A stretch of 64,000 nucleotides of DNA. It comes from Catonia carolina (taxonomy: Eukaryota; Arthropoda; Insecta; Hemiptera; Achilidae). The notes below the pieces were generated by a model that ran no database searches, was not told where the DNA came from, and was given only the letters and a program-made list of their open reading frames with translations. A program made the translations under genes and the position numbers. Within the stretch, counting starts at the first letter, position 1, and each line of letters opens with the position of its first letter. This document shows, in pieces, positions 24,601-36,600 of the stretch. The stretch is from positions 60,757,722 to 60,821,721 of the forward strand of contig JAQMRL010000005.1 of the NCBI GenBank assembly GCA_035578175.1, written 5' to 3'.

Positions 24601-27600
24601 TTTAGTGTCTGTTATAAATGATAATTGTTTCTATTAAAATTTTTTATCATTTAGAGCACATAAAGTTGCTTTAGACAGACATTTCTAAAAATTTTTTTTG
24701 CAGCCCACTGTCTCGGCATTTTTTCACTGTAGGCTTTTCTCCTTTCTACCATTCTTTTGTTGTTCTTCATGGAAACTCGTAAAGTTTGCAATCGGTAGTT
24801 GAACTTGATTTGGTCCATCATATTATTTTCTCTGTGTACTCCAATTTTCTCATTGTTCTTTCTGACGTCGTTAAACCTCTTATTTGACAATTCCATTGTT
24901 TAGTGTCCTAAAGATCTATTTTAACAACCGGTTGTCTGTAGAATTTTTATCTTCATTTTTACTTTCCTTGTCTTATTTTTGCGTATATGGATATGTAGGA
25001 AGGAAAGTATTGTTTTAATGTTGATTTTTCAAAATTGAGTTTTCACCGGATCTACAAATTTTCAGACCCCCTGAACCCATAAAAACATGTTTTAGCGATT
25101 GGTCTGTGTGTGTGTGAACAAAATATCTCAAGAAGGGAACATCATACAAACTTGAAACTTAAGTTAGACACCACTACCGGACCCAACACGAACATTTTCA
25201 TCAAAATCGGTCAACCGGAAGTAGTAGTTTATTCGTGTAATTTTTCACTTTTTTTGCAATTTTCTCAAAAACGGGTCCTATGATTTTTCTTAAAATCGTC
25301 TCATTTACTAAATTTTTTATGCTCTACAAGATAGGGTAGGTGCCACGTCTGCTGAAATTCTTGGGGAGGCTGTTTTTTCGTGAAAAAATGGCTTTTTTAA
25401 AATTGCGGCTTTAATTTGCATTTTAGCGCAAAAATGTGTATAATTAAAGTTGTAGAGAATTTGAAATTTTACAACTTATATTTCAAACATTTTTTGTGTA
25501 GCACTTTAGCGGTAATTAGCGATTTTCTGTTTTTTTTCTCACAAAAACATGTAAAAAATCAATTTTTTAAAGATTTCGGCCTTATGCATTTTACAGCAAA
25601 AAAGTGTAATCAAATTTATAAAAAATTAAAAGATTTACAACTTTTATTTAAAGCATTTTTCTCTACAGAGCCTAGTTTTTGCGTGAAAGAGTGATTTTCC
25701 ATATTTTTAAACTAAACTGAGGTTGATTTTTACTTTACGTCTTTCACTCATGATTAAAATAAGATTATGTTTTCTGAGGTTAGTTCTTTTTTGTTTATTT
25801 CTAATGTTTTATTACTAATGTTAGGTTATATTGTTAATTATTTGCATTGGCAAGAGAAAGTTGTGTGAGTGTTTCACACCAGATTTTTTTTTTTATCGTT
25901 TTCTTGTAGTCTTCTCTTCCACGTGCTCTAAACTGTGCGTCTACTATCTTCAGACCCATTGTCTTTCAAAGGTTCTTTCTCTCAAAAATTTCTTCATCTC
26001 TTAGAAACAGCCTTCCCAGTAATTTTAGGGCATTCACTTGCAGTGTTTTATCTCCAGTATTATAATGGCTGATTTTGGATTGTCTTTTGTTATAATAGTG
26101 CTTTCTTCATATAAAGGTTTTGAGTTCTTTGAAGTGCATAGGCCATCTTTTTTTGACTGCTGTACTATTTCACTTCTTTCTTGCTGGTTTTTGACTTTCT
26201 TACTGTCTCCCCAAGGTATTGGGGGCACACAGACCACACAGCGTGCCTATAGAACTGCAGTTTAGCTATCCAATCCTCACTGCTTTGAGGTTACGGGCGC
26301 TGGCTGTAGCACCTCCATATGCTATTCGTAGTACACGGTTGTGCGCAGAACATCCATGTGTGGTAGAGCCACGTGCAAAGCATTAGCTGTGTAATGAGCT
26401 CGACGGTGACTCGTCCAACGTTTACACGAGTACTGAGGGGAGTAGGGCGCCCTGCGGACGTGACCGCACCCACTCATTTGGGTTGGCCTCTCAGGGGTTG
26501 TGGGTTCCTAGGTAGCACTTCGGAGCCACTAGGCTGCTTTAATTCCTTCGGAATTGGCGTAGCTGGCCGAGAGGTGTACAGATAAATACACATGTCTCCC
26601 CAAGATACTTGATGCTTATTGTGTATTAAATTCTTTAAATTTAATTATCAATTCATTCCATCAATTAGCACAATTAAAAATCTGACACACATGCCCAAAA
26701 CGAATGTATTCAAAGTAGATTTAAAGAAGACTAACTTAATGTATCAACAGAAAAAATATCAGTGTGCTCCAGACATGCAGAACATCTATCCTAGCATTAT
26801 GTAATCTCATCATTATTTGTTGGTGCGTTGAAAAGTAGTCTGATACTTTTTGAACAAACCTCCTACAGCTATTTTTTGTACAAAACAAATACTTTTTGTT
26901 TTAGATGCAGTTTCGGTGTTATTCGATTGTAAATAGAAAGGAAATTTTATTACTTAGAATTTGGTAAATTTCATCTGATTGTTGCTTACAGGTCCAGTTA
27001 TCGTACCTGGTCATACCTCTGGAGTGCGGCACGTTTGTTTCTTTAATAATGACACCAGATTAGTATCTGTTGCTGATGATAAAACATTAAGAGTTTGGGA
27101 TCGTATCTCAGGACAGGTATGTATTATATTTTATGCTTAATGAACATTTTGGCTGACTGCCGATTAGCAGTATGTTTTTTTTATTAGTTTTTGCAGTTTA
27201 TAAAGAAAGCTAGTATTTGCACCTGCACTATGTACAAATTTTAACAAATTAGTTTTAATTTTTGTTATTCTATGTACTCTGATGATGGTGGATCAACCAA
27301 CACATGTAGGTTTTTTAATGAAATCTTGAATAAATGAAAATCAGAATGAATTACAAAAGGTTAGTAAAGTAATTTAAAATATTTATTCGTTATATTTCTT
27401 TACAAGCTGCAAGATACTTTATAAAGATTTATAAAAAAACAGGCCCGCAAACACTGTTAACGAGTTATTGCTGGCAAAAACATTAGCCCGGAATTTAATT
27501 ACCCTGCTAAGTTTGTGAATATTTTTGAACAGAATAAAAATATGTGATCATACAAACTGAAAAAAATACTGTACATGTAATTTTATTATTTGATTGTAAT

Positions 27601-30600
27601 ACATGGTTGTTTGTATTACTCAGTAAATGCAATCACTGCACTTTGTAACATTTAGTATTTAATTTTGTAGCTTATTATTAACACATTTAAACAAATGACA
27701 ATCAAAATAAAACAAAAGAAAATTGGTTTTTATAAATAAAAATTTTATTGAATCTGACTGGCTTTTTTAAAAAAAATGAAATTTAGATATTATTTAGTTA
27801 TTATTATTATTAAAATACATTTTATAAAGTTTATCTCAGCTGTTACTGAATTAATAATTAATAGTTTACCGGTTAATTTTTTTTTTTTGTTTGTTTAACG
27901 TCCGACTGTTCTGCAATTACTGCTAATGCAGACGGTTACCGGTTAATGTTCTTTACTTATCGTTTCTGAAGTCCGTCGCTCGTCTTCATTCAATGTTCTG
28001 TTGGTATTTAATATATTTCTTGCCGTAATTCTATTAACTAATGGTCTTTCATTTAATTTTATTTCATAGGTCTGTCTGTGACTTTATACTATGAATTATA
28101 TAACAATTACATTTTATATTTACTTAATACATTCCATAATCAAACCACACACAAATACAACCTTTCTCTTCAACTGCCCCGGTCAACAGCACACCAAATC
28201 AAATATGCATTCACTTGTATTAATTACTTTTTGTTGGATAGTTTTTAAAACTTTGAAATAAAATATAAATTTGTGCTGTAAATATGTCTTTTAAACTTAT
28301 TTGATGATCTGCGTAGATATTTCTTTATTTTAAAATTTTAATAAATGTTTTTTGTAACTTTTAAACACTCTTTTGATTCATTTAAACATAAAAACTTCCA
28401 TCACTAAATTAACACTTGATTTTTAATTATTAGCTGAGATTATTAAGTTAATTGATTTAATAATTTAGAAATAAGATTTTAATTATAATTAGCCAGTTTA
28501 GTAATTTACAAAATGTTAGAATTTAATTATAAATGTTTACATAATTATCAATAACAGTCAGGTTATAAATACATGGTTATTATCACCTTGAACATTTGTA
28601 ATGCTACAACTTGTACTAATAAAATGCTTTTTTTGTTTTCAGGAAATACGTAAAGTTGAATTTACTTCGACGCCTAATAGTCTTGAAGTTTCACGAGATG
28701 GATCTGTACTTACTGTGGCACATGCGGATTGTGTTAGCTTTTTCGATTCTGACAGGTAAGCACCGTAATTGAACTTCTGAAATTTCAATGTGACTGTACA
28801 AACTACTTATTATACCAATAGGGAGAGAGCGCACAGTTGATAACTTTCATGCTAACACTTCCAGCTCAACACAACAAACAAATATCATATTTTCAAAAGT
28901 TAAATTATGTAGGCTACAGTGGTTTTATTTAATTTTGTCTCAGAATAATGTTTTAAAAACAATTCCACGTTATAACAGTAGGTACTTGGACAGATAAAAG
29001 TTATGATAATAGAAGTGTTTATTACTTTAATTTAACATAAAAAAATCTGGTGTGAAACATCCACATGATTTTCTTGCAGAGTTAAAATTTCCTTGCAGGT
29101 AATGTAAAATTACTAACCGCCACAAAATTAAGGAATATAGAAGGATAATTTTGGATATTTGTATTAGTTTTTAATTTTCAAAAAAAATGTATTGTCTGTA
29201 TCTTTACTAAACTCATTAGCACTGTCAGATTCAGAACGATTTATTTCTTGACCCAGTTTTTTAATTAATATTTAGCCATATTACAAACAATTCTCCTTTT
29301 GAACATCCATTTTTTTATTGATTTCAGTGAACAAAATATGAAAATCACCTTTAATGTTGAACTAAGTAGTGTAGAAAAGACTGCGTAAATTAAAACTTTT
29401 AGGTTTTTTAATTTCCGATAACCTTAATTAACTTTTGCCCTAAAATGCCTATCAACACTTTTAAGGTTAGACAACAAAAAATTTGTCTATTCCGAAAGAG
29501 CCACTGTTTTATGAGTATTTGTGGATGAAATTAAAGCCAGGTCTGAAATGTTACTTTTATGAAATTTGCTTCCTGATTCACTAATTAATTTGCCTTAGAA
29601 ATGAATTCAACTGTTATAAAATGAAATAATTTGAAAGAGGAAATTAAGAACAGAAAAGTTAAATATTTTTTTTAGATTAAAATTTAGTATTAAAAAACTT
29701 TACAGATTTTATGACTACTAACAAATTCCGTGTGGTTTTCTGTATAAACCCGAAAAATTTGTTAATATCTTTTAAAATAATATTTTATGTAACTAATAAA
29801 ACAGGCTAAACCCACAAACTGTGTACAACACAATACGAACATGTGCAATAAGCCATATAACTATAAATGTTTACTTGTACACTGCACTACTAATATTACA
29901 CTACTGGAATAACTAAAACTAAATTAAAGTAATCAAATAGAGCAAACAACAATTACGTATTCTTAACATTTTACGAATTAGTTCAATTTATTACAAATTA
30001 ATGTTAATATTATTTATATTGCAAATCTCATAGCTGAGTAGCCACAGCTTATATAATTATGTAATGTTGATCGATGTTATGGAAAAATACAATGTTTTTT
30101 AAAATATTTTGGCAAACCATCATCAAGAACATAAATACTATGGCTTTTTCTTTTAATATAGTGCCAAATTTGTTTTAATTTTGTCAAAATCAGTTAAACT
30201 TTAAGTTAATAAATGAAAAAAGAATTGGAGTCAAATCAGCTCATTACCTTTAAAGGGTTAAGGCTGCAATCTTAAAAAATTATTCTTTTACCAAGAGAGC
30301 ATCCTTCATGAATTTCAGCAGCTTACCTCATTCTATAGAGAGCACAAAAAATGAAGTAAATTAGACAATTTTAATTGAATCGTGGAAGCCTTTTTTAAGA
30401 AAATCACACGATATACTACTACTTCTGGTTGACCGATTTTGAAAAATGTTATGTCAAGTGTTCTCATGGTACCTAACGAACATTGGCAGTACCTTGCCCA
30501 GCTAAAAAAAAATTTAGTAAGAATATCACCATCATCGCCCAGAAAACAGACTTTCTTACGCATGAAGAAGTTCGTTTATTGCATCTTTCTCAAGTTTCTG

Positions 30601-33600
30601 TAATGTTTCCATTTCAAATTTTATGAAGTATTTTCCTTTTCATTGTTTTTAGAGTTTGGATTTCTGTTTGTTTTTCGATTATTGTTACCGTGCCATAGAA
30701 AATTATTAATTTAAAAACAGTATTGTATTGTGTAATTTTCAAATAATTTGATATTTATTTTGTATAATTAAGAGAATTTTTAGATTATTTTTACTTTCAA
30801 ACTGATGTTTGAGAGAAACAATGTTTAATTAGTAAACAATCTAAAATAGTTTCTAACTTGTTGATTGAAATACACGAAGTGCGTCATTTATTGTACTTGT
30901 TAATGATGTAATAATTAGCTAAAATATATGTGTATTATATCTCTTTATTTTTAATGGTAAATAATTAGAAGAATTTAAACAAGGAATGGTGAATTTTTTA
31001 TCTTGAGTTATCATTGATATGTACATGCTAATTAGAATAACTCACTCGTGGAAAAAAATGTCTTTTTAATTATATACTCGAGTATCTTGAGTTTAGACAT
31101 ATAATATACTAGGTGCGGCTATTAAATAATGAGACTGATGGTGTAAAAAAATTTATTTTAATTGTATACATAATCACTTATTGTCACCTTCAATATACAC
31201 TCCTTCTCTATTCCTACAACGCTCCATGCGAATTTTCCATTGTTGGAAACAGTGCTGGAAGTCATCTTCTGTCAGCTCCTTCAGGACACGTGCCACTCAA
31301 AAATGTTTAAAATGAAGGTTGCAAAAATGTTTGTACTGACACTTTCTACATGATTGAAAATGACCCAAATTTTTTGGAAACGATAATAACGTGATGAAAC
31401 GTGGATTTTACTTATAACGAAGTGCCAATCCATGCACTGGAAGAGCCGAACTTCAACGAGAACCAAAAGAGCTTGAATGAGCTAGTTAAAATTTAAAGCA
31501 ATTATGATTGTTTTATATTATATCCATGGGATTGTGTACCTTCACTGGATTCCTGAAGGTCAAACAATTAATCAATATTACTACCTTGAGGTATTTTCTA
31601 AACTACGTCAAAGAGTAAGGAAAAAACGCCCTGAAATGTGGAAGGACAAATCATGGGTTCTCCACCAAGACAATTTGCTAGCTCATTCCTCGTTATCTGT
31701 CAAGAGGTTCCTAGCCAAGTACAACATCTCAGTGTTAGAACATCCACCGTATTCACCAGATCTTGCACCATGTGACTTCTACCTGTTCCCTAAAGAGAAA
31801 TCTGCATTAAAAGGGACAAGATTTGAGTCTGTAGAAGCTGTAAAAGAGAAAGCGGCACATATCCTAAAGGAGCTGACAGAAGATGACTTCCAGCACTGTT
31901 TCCAACAATGGAAAATTTGCATGGAGCGTTATAGGGATAGAGAAGGAGTGTATATTGAAGGTGACAATAAGTGATTATGTATAAAATAAAAATAAATTTT
32001 TTTACAATGTCAGTCTCGATATTTAATAGCTATGTCATGTAAATATTTTACCATTTGATTTCCAATAAATTAGCCCCTCATATTGAATCCAGGAAGTAAG
32101 ATTTTTTTTCAATTCATAATTTGTCTAAAAAATCATCAAGTGTAACTGAACATAAGAACAAAAATAAACATACTATGTCAAGTGTAAAAAAAAACAATCT
32201 AGAAATATTAAATTGTAAATATGGTAACAGGGAAAATTAATGAGTACAATCTGTCAATGTTTTGTAAGCGAAGTTCGCGCAGAAATGAGAAGTGAGTGGG
32301 GAGAATACTGCCGGCTGTAGAAGGGATGACATACGTTCGGTGCATGCGTATGTGCGTGCGTGAATTGTCTCATTCTACTGAAGCTGTCGCAGAGAACAGA
32401 TCGTAGCTCAAACGGTTGACTATTTTATCTTATTGTCTGTGGTCGGTAGACATTTGTGAAAAGCCCCCAAGGAAACGTCAACCCTTCCACCATGTTGGAG
32501 GTCGCTCTTTTAGGAAAAAGAGGCTCCCGTAGGCCTAGACCATATAAACCTACGGTACGGTACGTTATGCATTCCAGCGAGTCTGCTGTGAATTCCCCCC
32601 TCTACTGCGCATACGCTTACATAACTTTGAAGGCCTGTACACAAGTTGAATATGACAATGAACTGATTAAGTTGGCAAGACTGTTTTAGATATAAGAATC
32701 GACCATTCCTTATCTGCCATGGCAGGAGTAGGAAGTTTTAAATGTTGATGTAAAAAATATTTTAAATTTTAATTAACTGAAGATGTGTACAAGATACACG
32801 AAAGCGGTATAAACATTGATGAGTGTTTACTGTTACCGTATATTCTGTTGGTTTAGAAATATATATTTCAATAATTAAAGTTGTCTACAACTTTCATTGC
32901 CAACACTTTTTTCTAAACTGCATAATTTAGTGTCAGTTAGTGATTTTCTATACAGTAATTATCGCATACAGTGACATCAGATACAATGATCTATCGGTTA
33001 ATGTGACAAATATTCGATTGAAAGGTTGGTCCGCTATGAAGTCCAATTTAAAATAATATTTCCAGTGGCATCGGTTAAAATCACGTATCGGTTTGTGTGA
33101 CAAGAATTTTCAACTGTCTGTTATCTCTCAACAGTATAAGTCAGGTGTTACTCATTGTTTTGCCTAGTTTTAACGTGTTTTTTTCGTAAAAGTATTAGTA
33201 TCAACATGCATTTACAATACTTTGTTGTGGGAAGTTTCATTACTAAAAGGCATATCCTCTCTTTGTGTGTCTTAAATACAGCTGATCTATAGTTTTATTG
33301 TCATATTTACTCAAGTTTAGTTCATATCTTTTGTGTAAACTCTTTCGTTATTTTTATGTTTTATACAAACATAAATATGGCATCGCATAGACATTTTACA
33401 GTGATGGAAAAAGTGCACATTAATTGGTGTTTAGAAAATAGTGAAACGAACAGGATTATTGCAAGGGATTTCAATGTTGGACACTCCACAATATCCGCAA
33501 TTTGGAAAAACTGGGAAAAAATTCAGAATAGTTTTGATAAAAGTAAAGAGAAATTGAAGAGACTTCGACTTATTCAAAAAATAAAGACATAGAAGAAACT

Positions 33601-36600
33601 CTTTTAAAGTGGTTTTCTTAACAAGCAAGCTATAGTTCAGCCGTTCTTAGTTTGCTCCTACTGTCAACAAACAAAAGCCACCTACTACAGGGTGCACGCT
33701 AGAGTCCGCGACTTTACGGATGTCGTATTCCTATTAAGTTAACTATTTTTTAAATTATAAGTACTTAAAGTACTAAAAACATCAGTCATGATATGATGTA
33801 GGCCTAACAATTTCATTTATAAAAATACTTTTAAAAGTATTTTGTATTTAAATACGTTTGAAAGTAGTTTGTTGTTACTTTTTTATCAGCGTGTACACAT
33901 TTTGATATAATGCGCATGCTGAGTGACGTCATTATTTATTTACATTAGGAGCAAACTTAGAGAGGCTGGACTGTACATGACCGTAACAGGACCTTTGCTG
34001 CAAGAAAATACCATCAGTTATGGTAACTATCGAGTACAGTGGTCGGAATTAGCCGGTCCCTTGGAGATCACTTTATCCAATAATTACTGTATTTTGTTCA
34101 TCAAAATCTGTAATAAAAGTTGGATTTTTAAAGACTTGAAAATTTTTTAACACTTTCAGGACAGCACCCATATACGATACGGGCGCGCCATTTTGATCAG
34201 CTGGATGGCACCCGTGTTCGATATGGGCACGTATTTCACTTGGTTTTATATCCATTAGCTCGTATCGTATACGATTGCCGTCTATGCTGTCACTTAATTT
34301 AATTTAGTTCATTCTGAATCTAATAGAGTAGACTCATAATCGAATGTATCGACTTTTACAGCATTGATGTTATCGAGCGTGATCAAGCGATCTGCCGTTA
34401 CTTCTGCGTGTTCTTGTTATTTATTATTAGTTCGTTATTATAATACTTAGTTTTTTTTAAATTTTACCTAAGAAATGAAAAAGGAAATTGGTAATTAGAA
34501 GTAGGTAATTAGTATGTAAGAATTAAACTCATATACCGTATTTTTCGGACGATAAGACGCATCGGACGGTAAGACGCACCTTGTTTTTCAAGGCATAAAT
34601 TATCTAAAAATTATTTTGACCGATTTTAATTACTTTTTTAATACAGGTAAATGTGATTTTTTTTAACCTATTTGAAAAACAGCAAGTACAGAAGATACAA
34701 TATATAAATAATTATTTTATAGTCATAAATTTACAAAAAACCATGGATATAGAAACTGTATGTACGTAAATTACTACTATCGGTTTCATAATCATAGACA
34801 CCCTTGCATCTCCATAACTATGAGTCGGATTTCAACATACTTTGCATCAAAATTTAGCTCATTTTTTTCTGCGTTGACTTATAATAGTCCTATATTTTTA
34901 ATGTTGTTTAAAAGTTGCCATATCGAGGTTGGAAGGCAAAAAGACCCGGTTTTTTGATACCGCAACAAATTTCATGCGTTTAGAGGCGTGTACTCGATAA
35001 ATATATATGACCGAAAAGTTTAAAATTTTAACACAACATAGACAATTATATTCTTACAGCGTGTACGAAATTTCAAATTCATACGTTATTTAAATTTTGA
35101 TTTATTAACAATATTCTGAACCCTTGCTATCTCGGTAACCACACGATCGTTCGGCTCGGGCAAACTATAGTTTTATTCAGCGTAAAAAACTTAGTACAGA
35201 TATGTTAACATGAAATATCGATTGACCAATGTTGTGGTAGAATTTTTAGAATTTTGAAAAATAGACATGGTAATGCGGGGGGTGGGTGTTACTATCCATG
35301 TTGCTAGTTTGTGTACGTGACATCGTGTCGGGCTGTCTACCTGAACTGACATACTGCATTGTCAAATCAGGTAGACAATCAGATTCAGGCAACATGGTTA
35401 GTCTAATAGTAATTGATAATCCAATTTTTCAATTGTGCTTCAAGTCGAGGCCATTTGACAGCATGAGTTCAAAATTTACTGGTATGTTTCTTATTATCTG
35501 CCTTGAGTAATAAATTTTCTTGTTTCCGCCATTCCCGAATCATTTTTTCCGTTGGAGGAGGTAAAAAATGCCTTTCTACTGCCCGAATGCCATTATCTTT
35601 TGCATATTGAACCACTTTTAATTTAAAAGCGAAAGAGTACGAAACATGCTTCACATTTTAAAATGCTATGATATTTACCGTAAGTAATATCGATACAGAA
35701 ACTACTGTGTATGGTTAGAATCTTCAAGACGATACAATTTAAAAACTACGGTACATCCTATATCATTGTATGTTTTGTTTTGAAATCGCTAGTTATTGAA
35801 TGTGTTTCAGTTGAGTAGGGTAGCTTAAAAGCATCTACCCTGAAATGTAGCTAGCGTTCGGACCATAAGACGCATGGTAATTTTTAGGTCATTTTCCTAC
35901 GGAAAAAAGTGCGTCTTATTGTCCGGAAAATACGGTAATTATTTATTTATTTATTTCCTTTATTACTCCTCCAAAAGAGCAAAGCCTATTAAGAGCAAAG
36001 TGCTATTAATTAATTTTATTATTCTTATAAAATTATCATTATACGGTGAAAAAAATTTTAAATTCAAGAAAACATACCTCTCTTCAGTCAAACATCTTTA
36101 TCATTATAATGTAAGTAATCGTAATTTTAATAAATGAAAAGTAATCTACTAATTATGATCTTTAATTTAATCTTTCGTTTTTGAATTTATGATCAATGGT
36201 TGATTTGTTACAATTTTTTTAAAATCCCCGAAAAATGGCAGTCCACAAGCTAAAGTACCAAAAAAAGTCAGTCTTCAAAGTGTTAAAGATTTTTGCATTT
36301 AAAAAAAATTATTGGAAATTTAAAAAACAACTTTTATTTGGTTGAACGCCTGCTTCTCCCAAAAATTTTAATATTACTGTTTTAAATATTATTATCCTAA
36401 AAAATTTGATAAATCTCTGATTATGTTGTTATCAGTTTAAAGCTGTATTGTATTATAACGAGCTATTGATAAAGACTTTTCAAGTTCATTTGTCATTTTT
36501 TTTTAATTGTTTCTATCCTTGCTTGTTATTTGTCAAAACATAACGTTACATCATTAATTTTTTTTATACGTGACCTTTTCCGTAATGGTATGAATATTTT

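Larger units (their letters stand above)
32953..34089 (+). mobile_element. Tigger/pogo-like element containing a nested MITE
   Basis: Left CAGTAATTATCGCATACAGTGA is inverted at the right end (TCACTTTATCCAATAATTACTG), each flanked by TA (32951-32952 and 34090-34091). It carries the transposase N-terminus at 33377-33592 and is interrupted at 33631-33975. Confidence 0.75.

Noticed and set aside
31504..31974. SETMAR-like domesticated mariner gene
   Set aside because: No SET domain nearby, 5' half of the transposase is broken by stops and the ends form a foldback.
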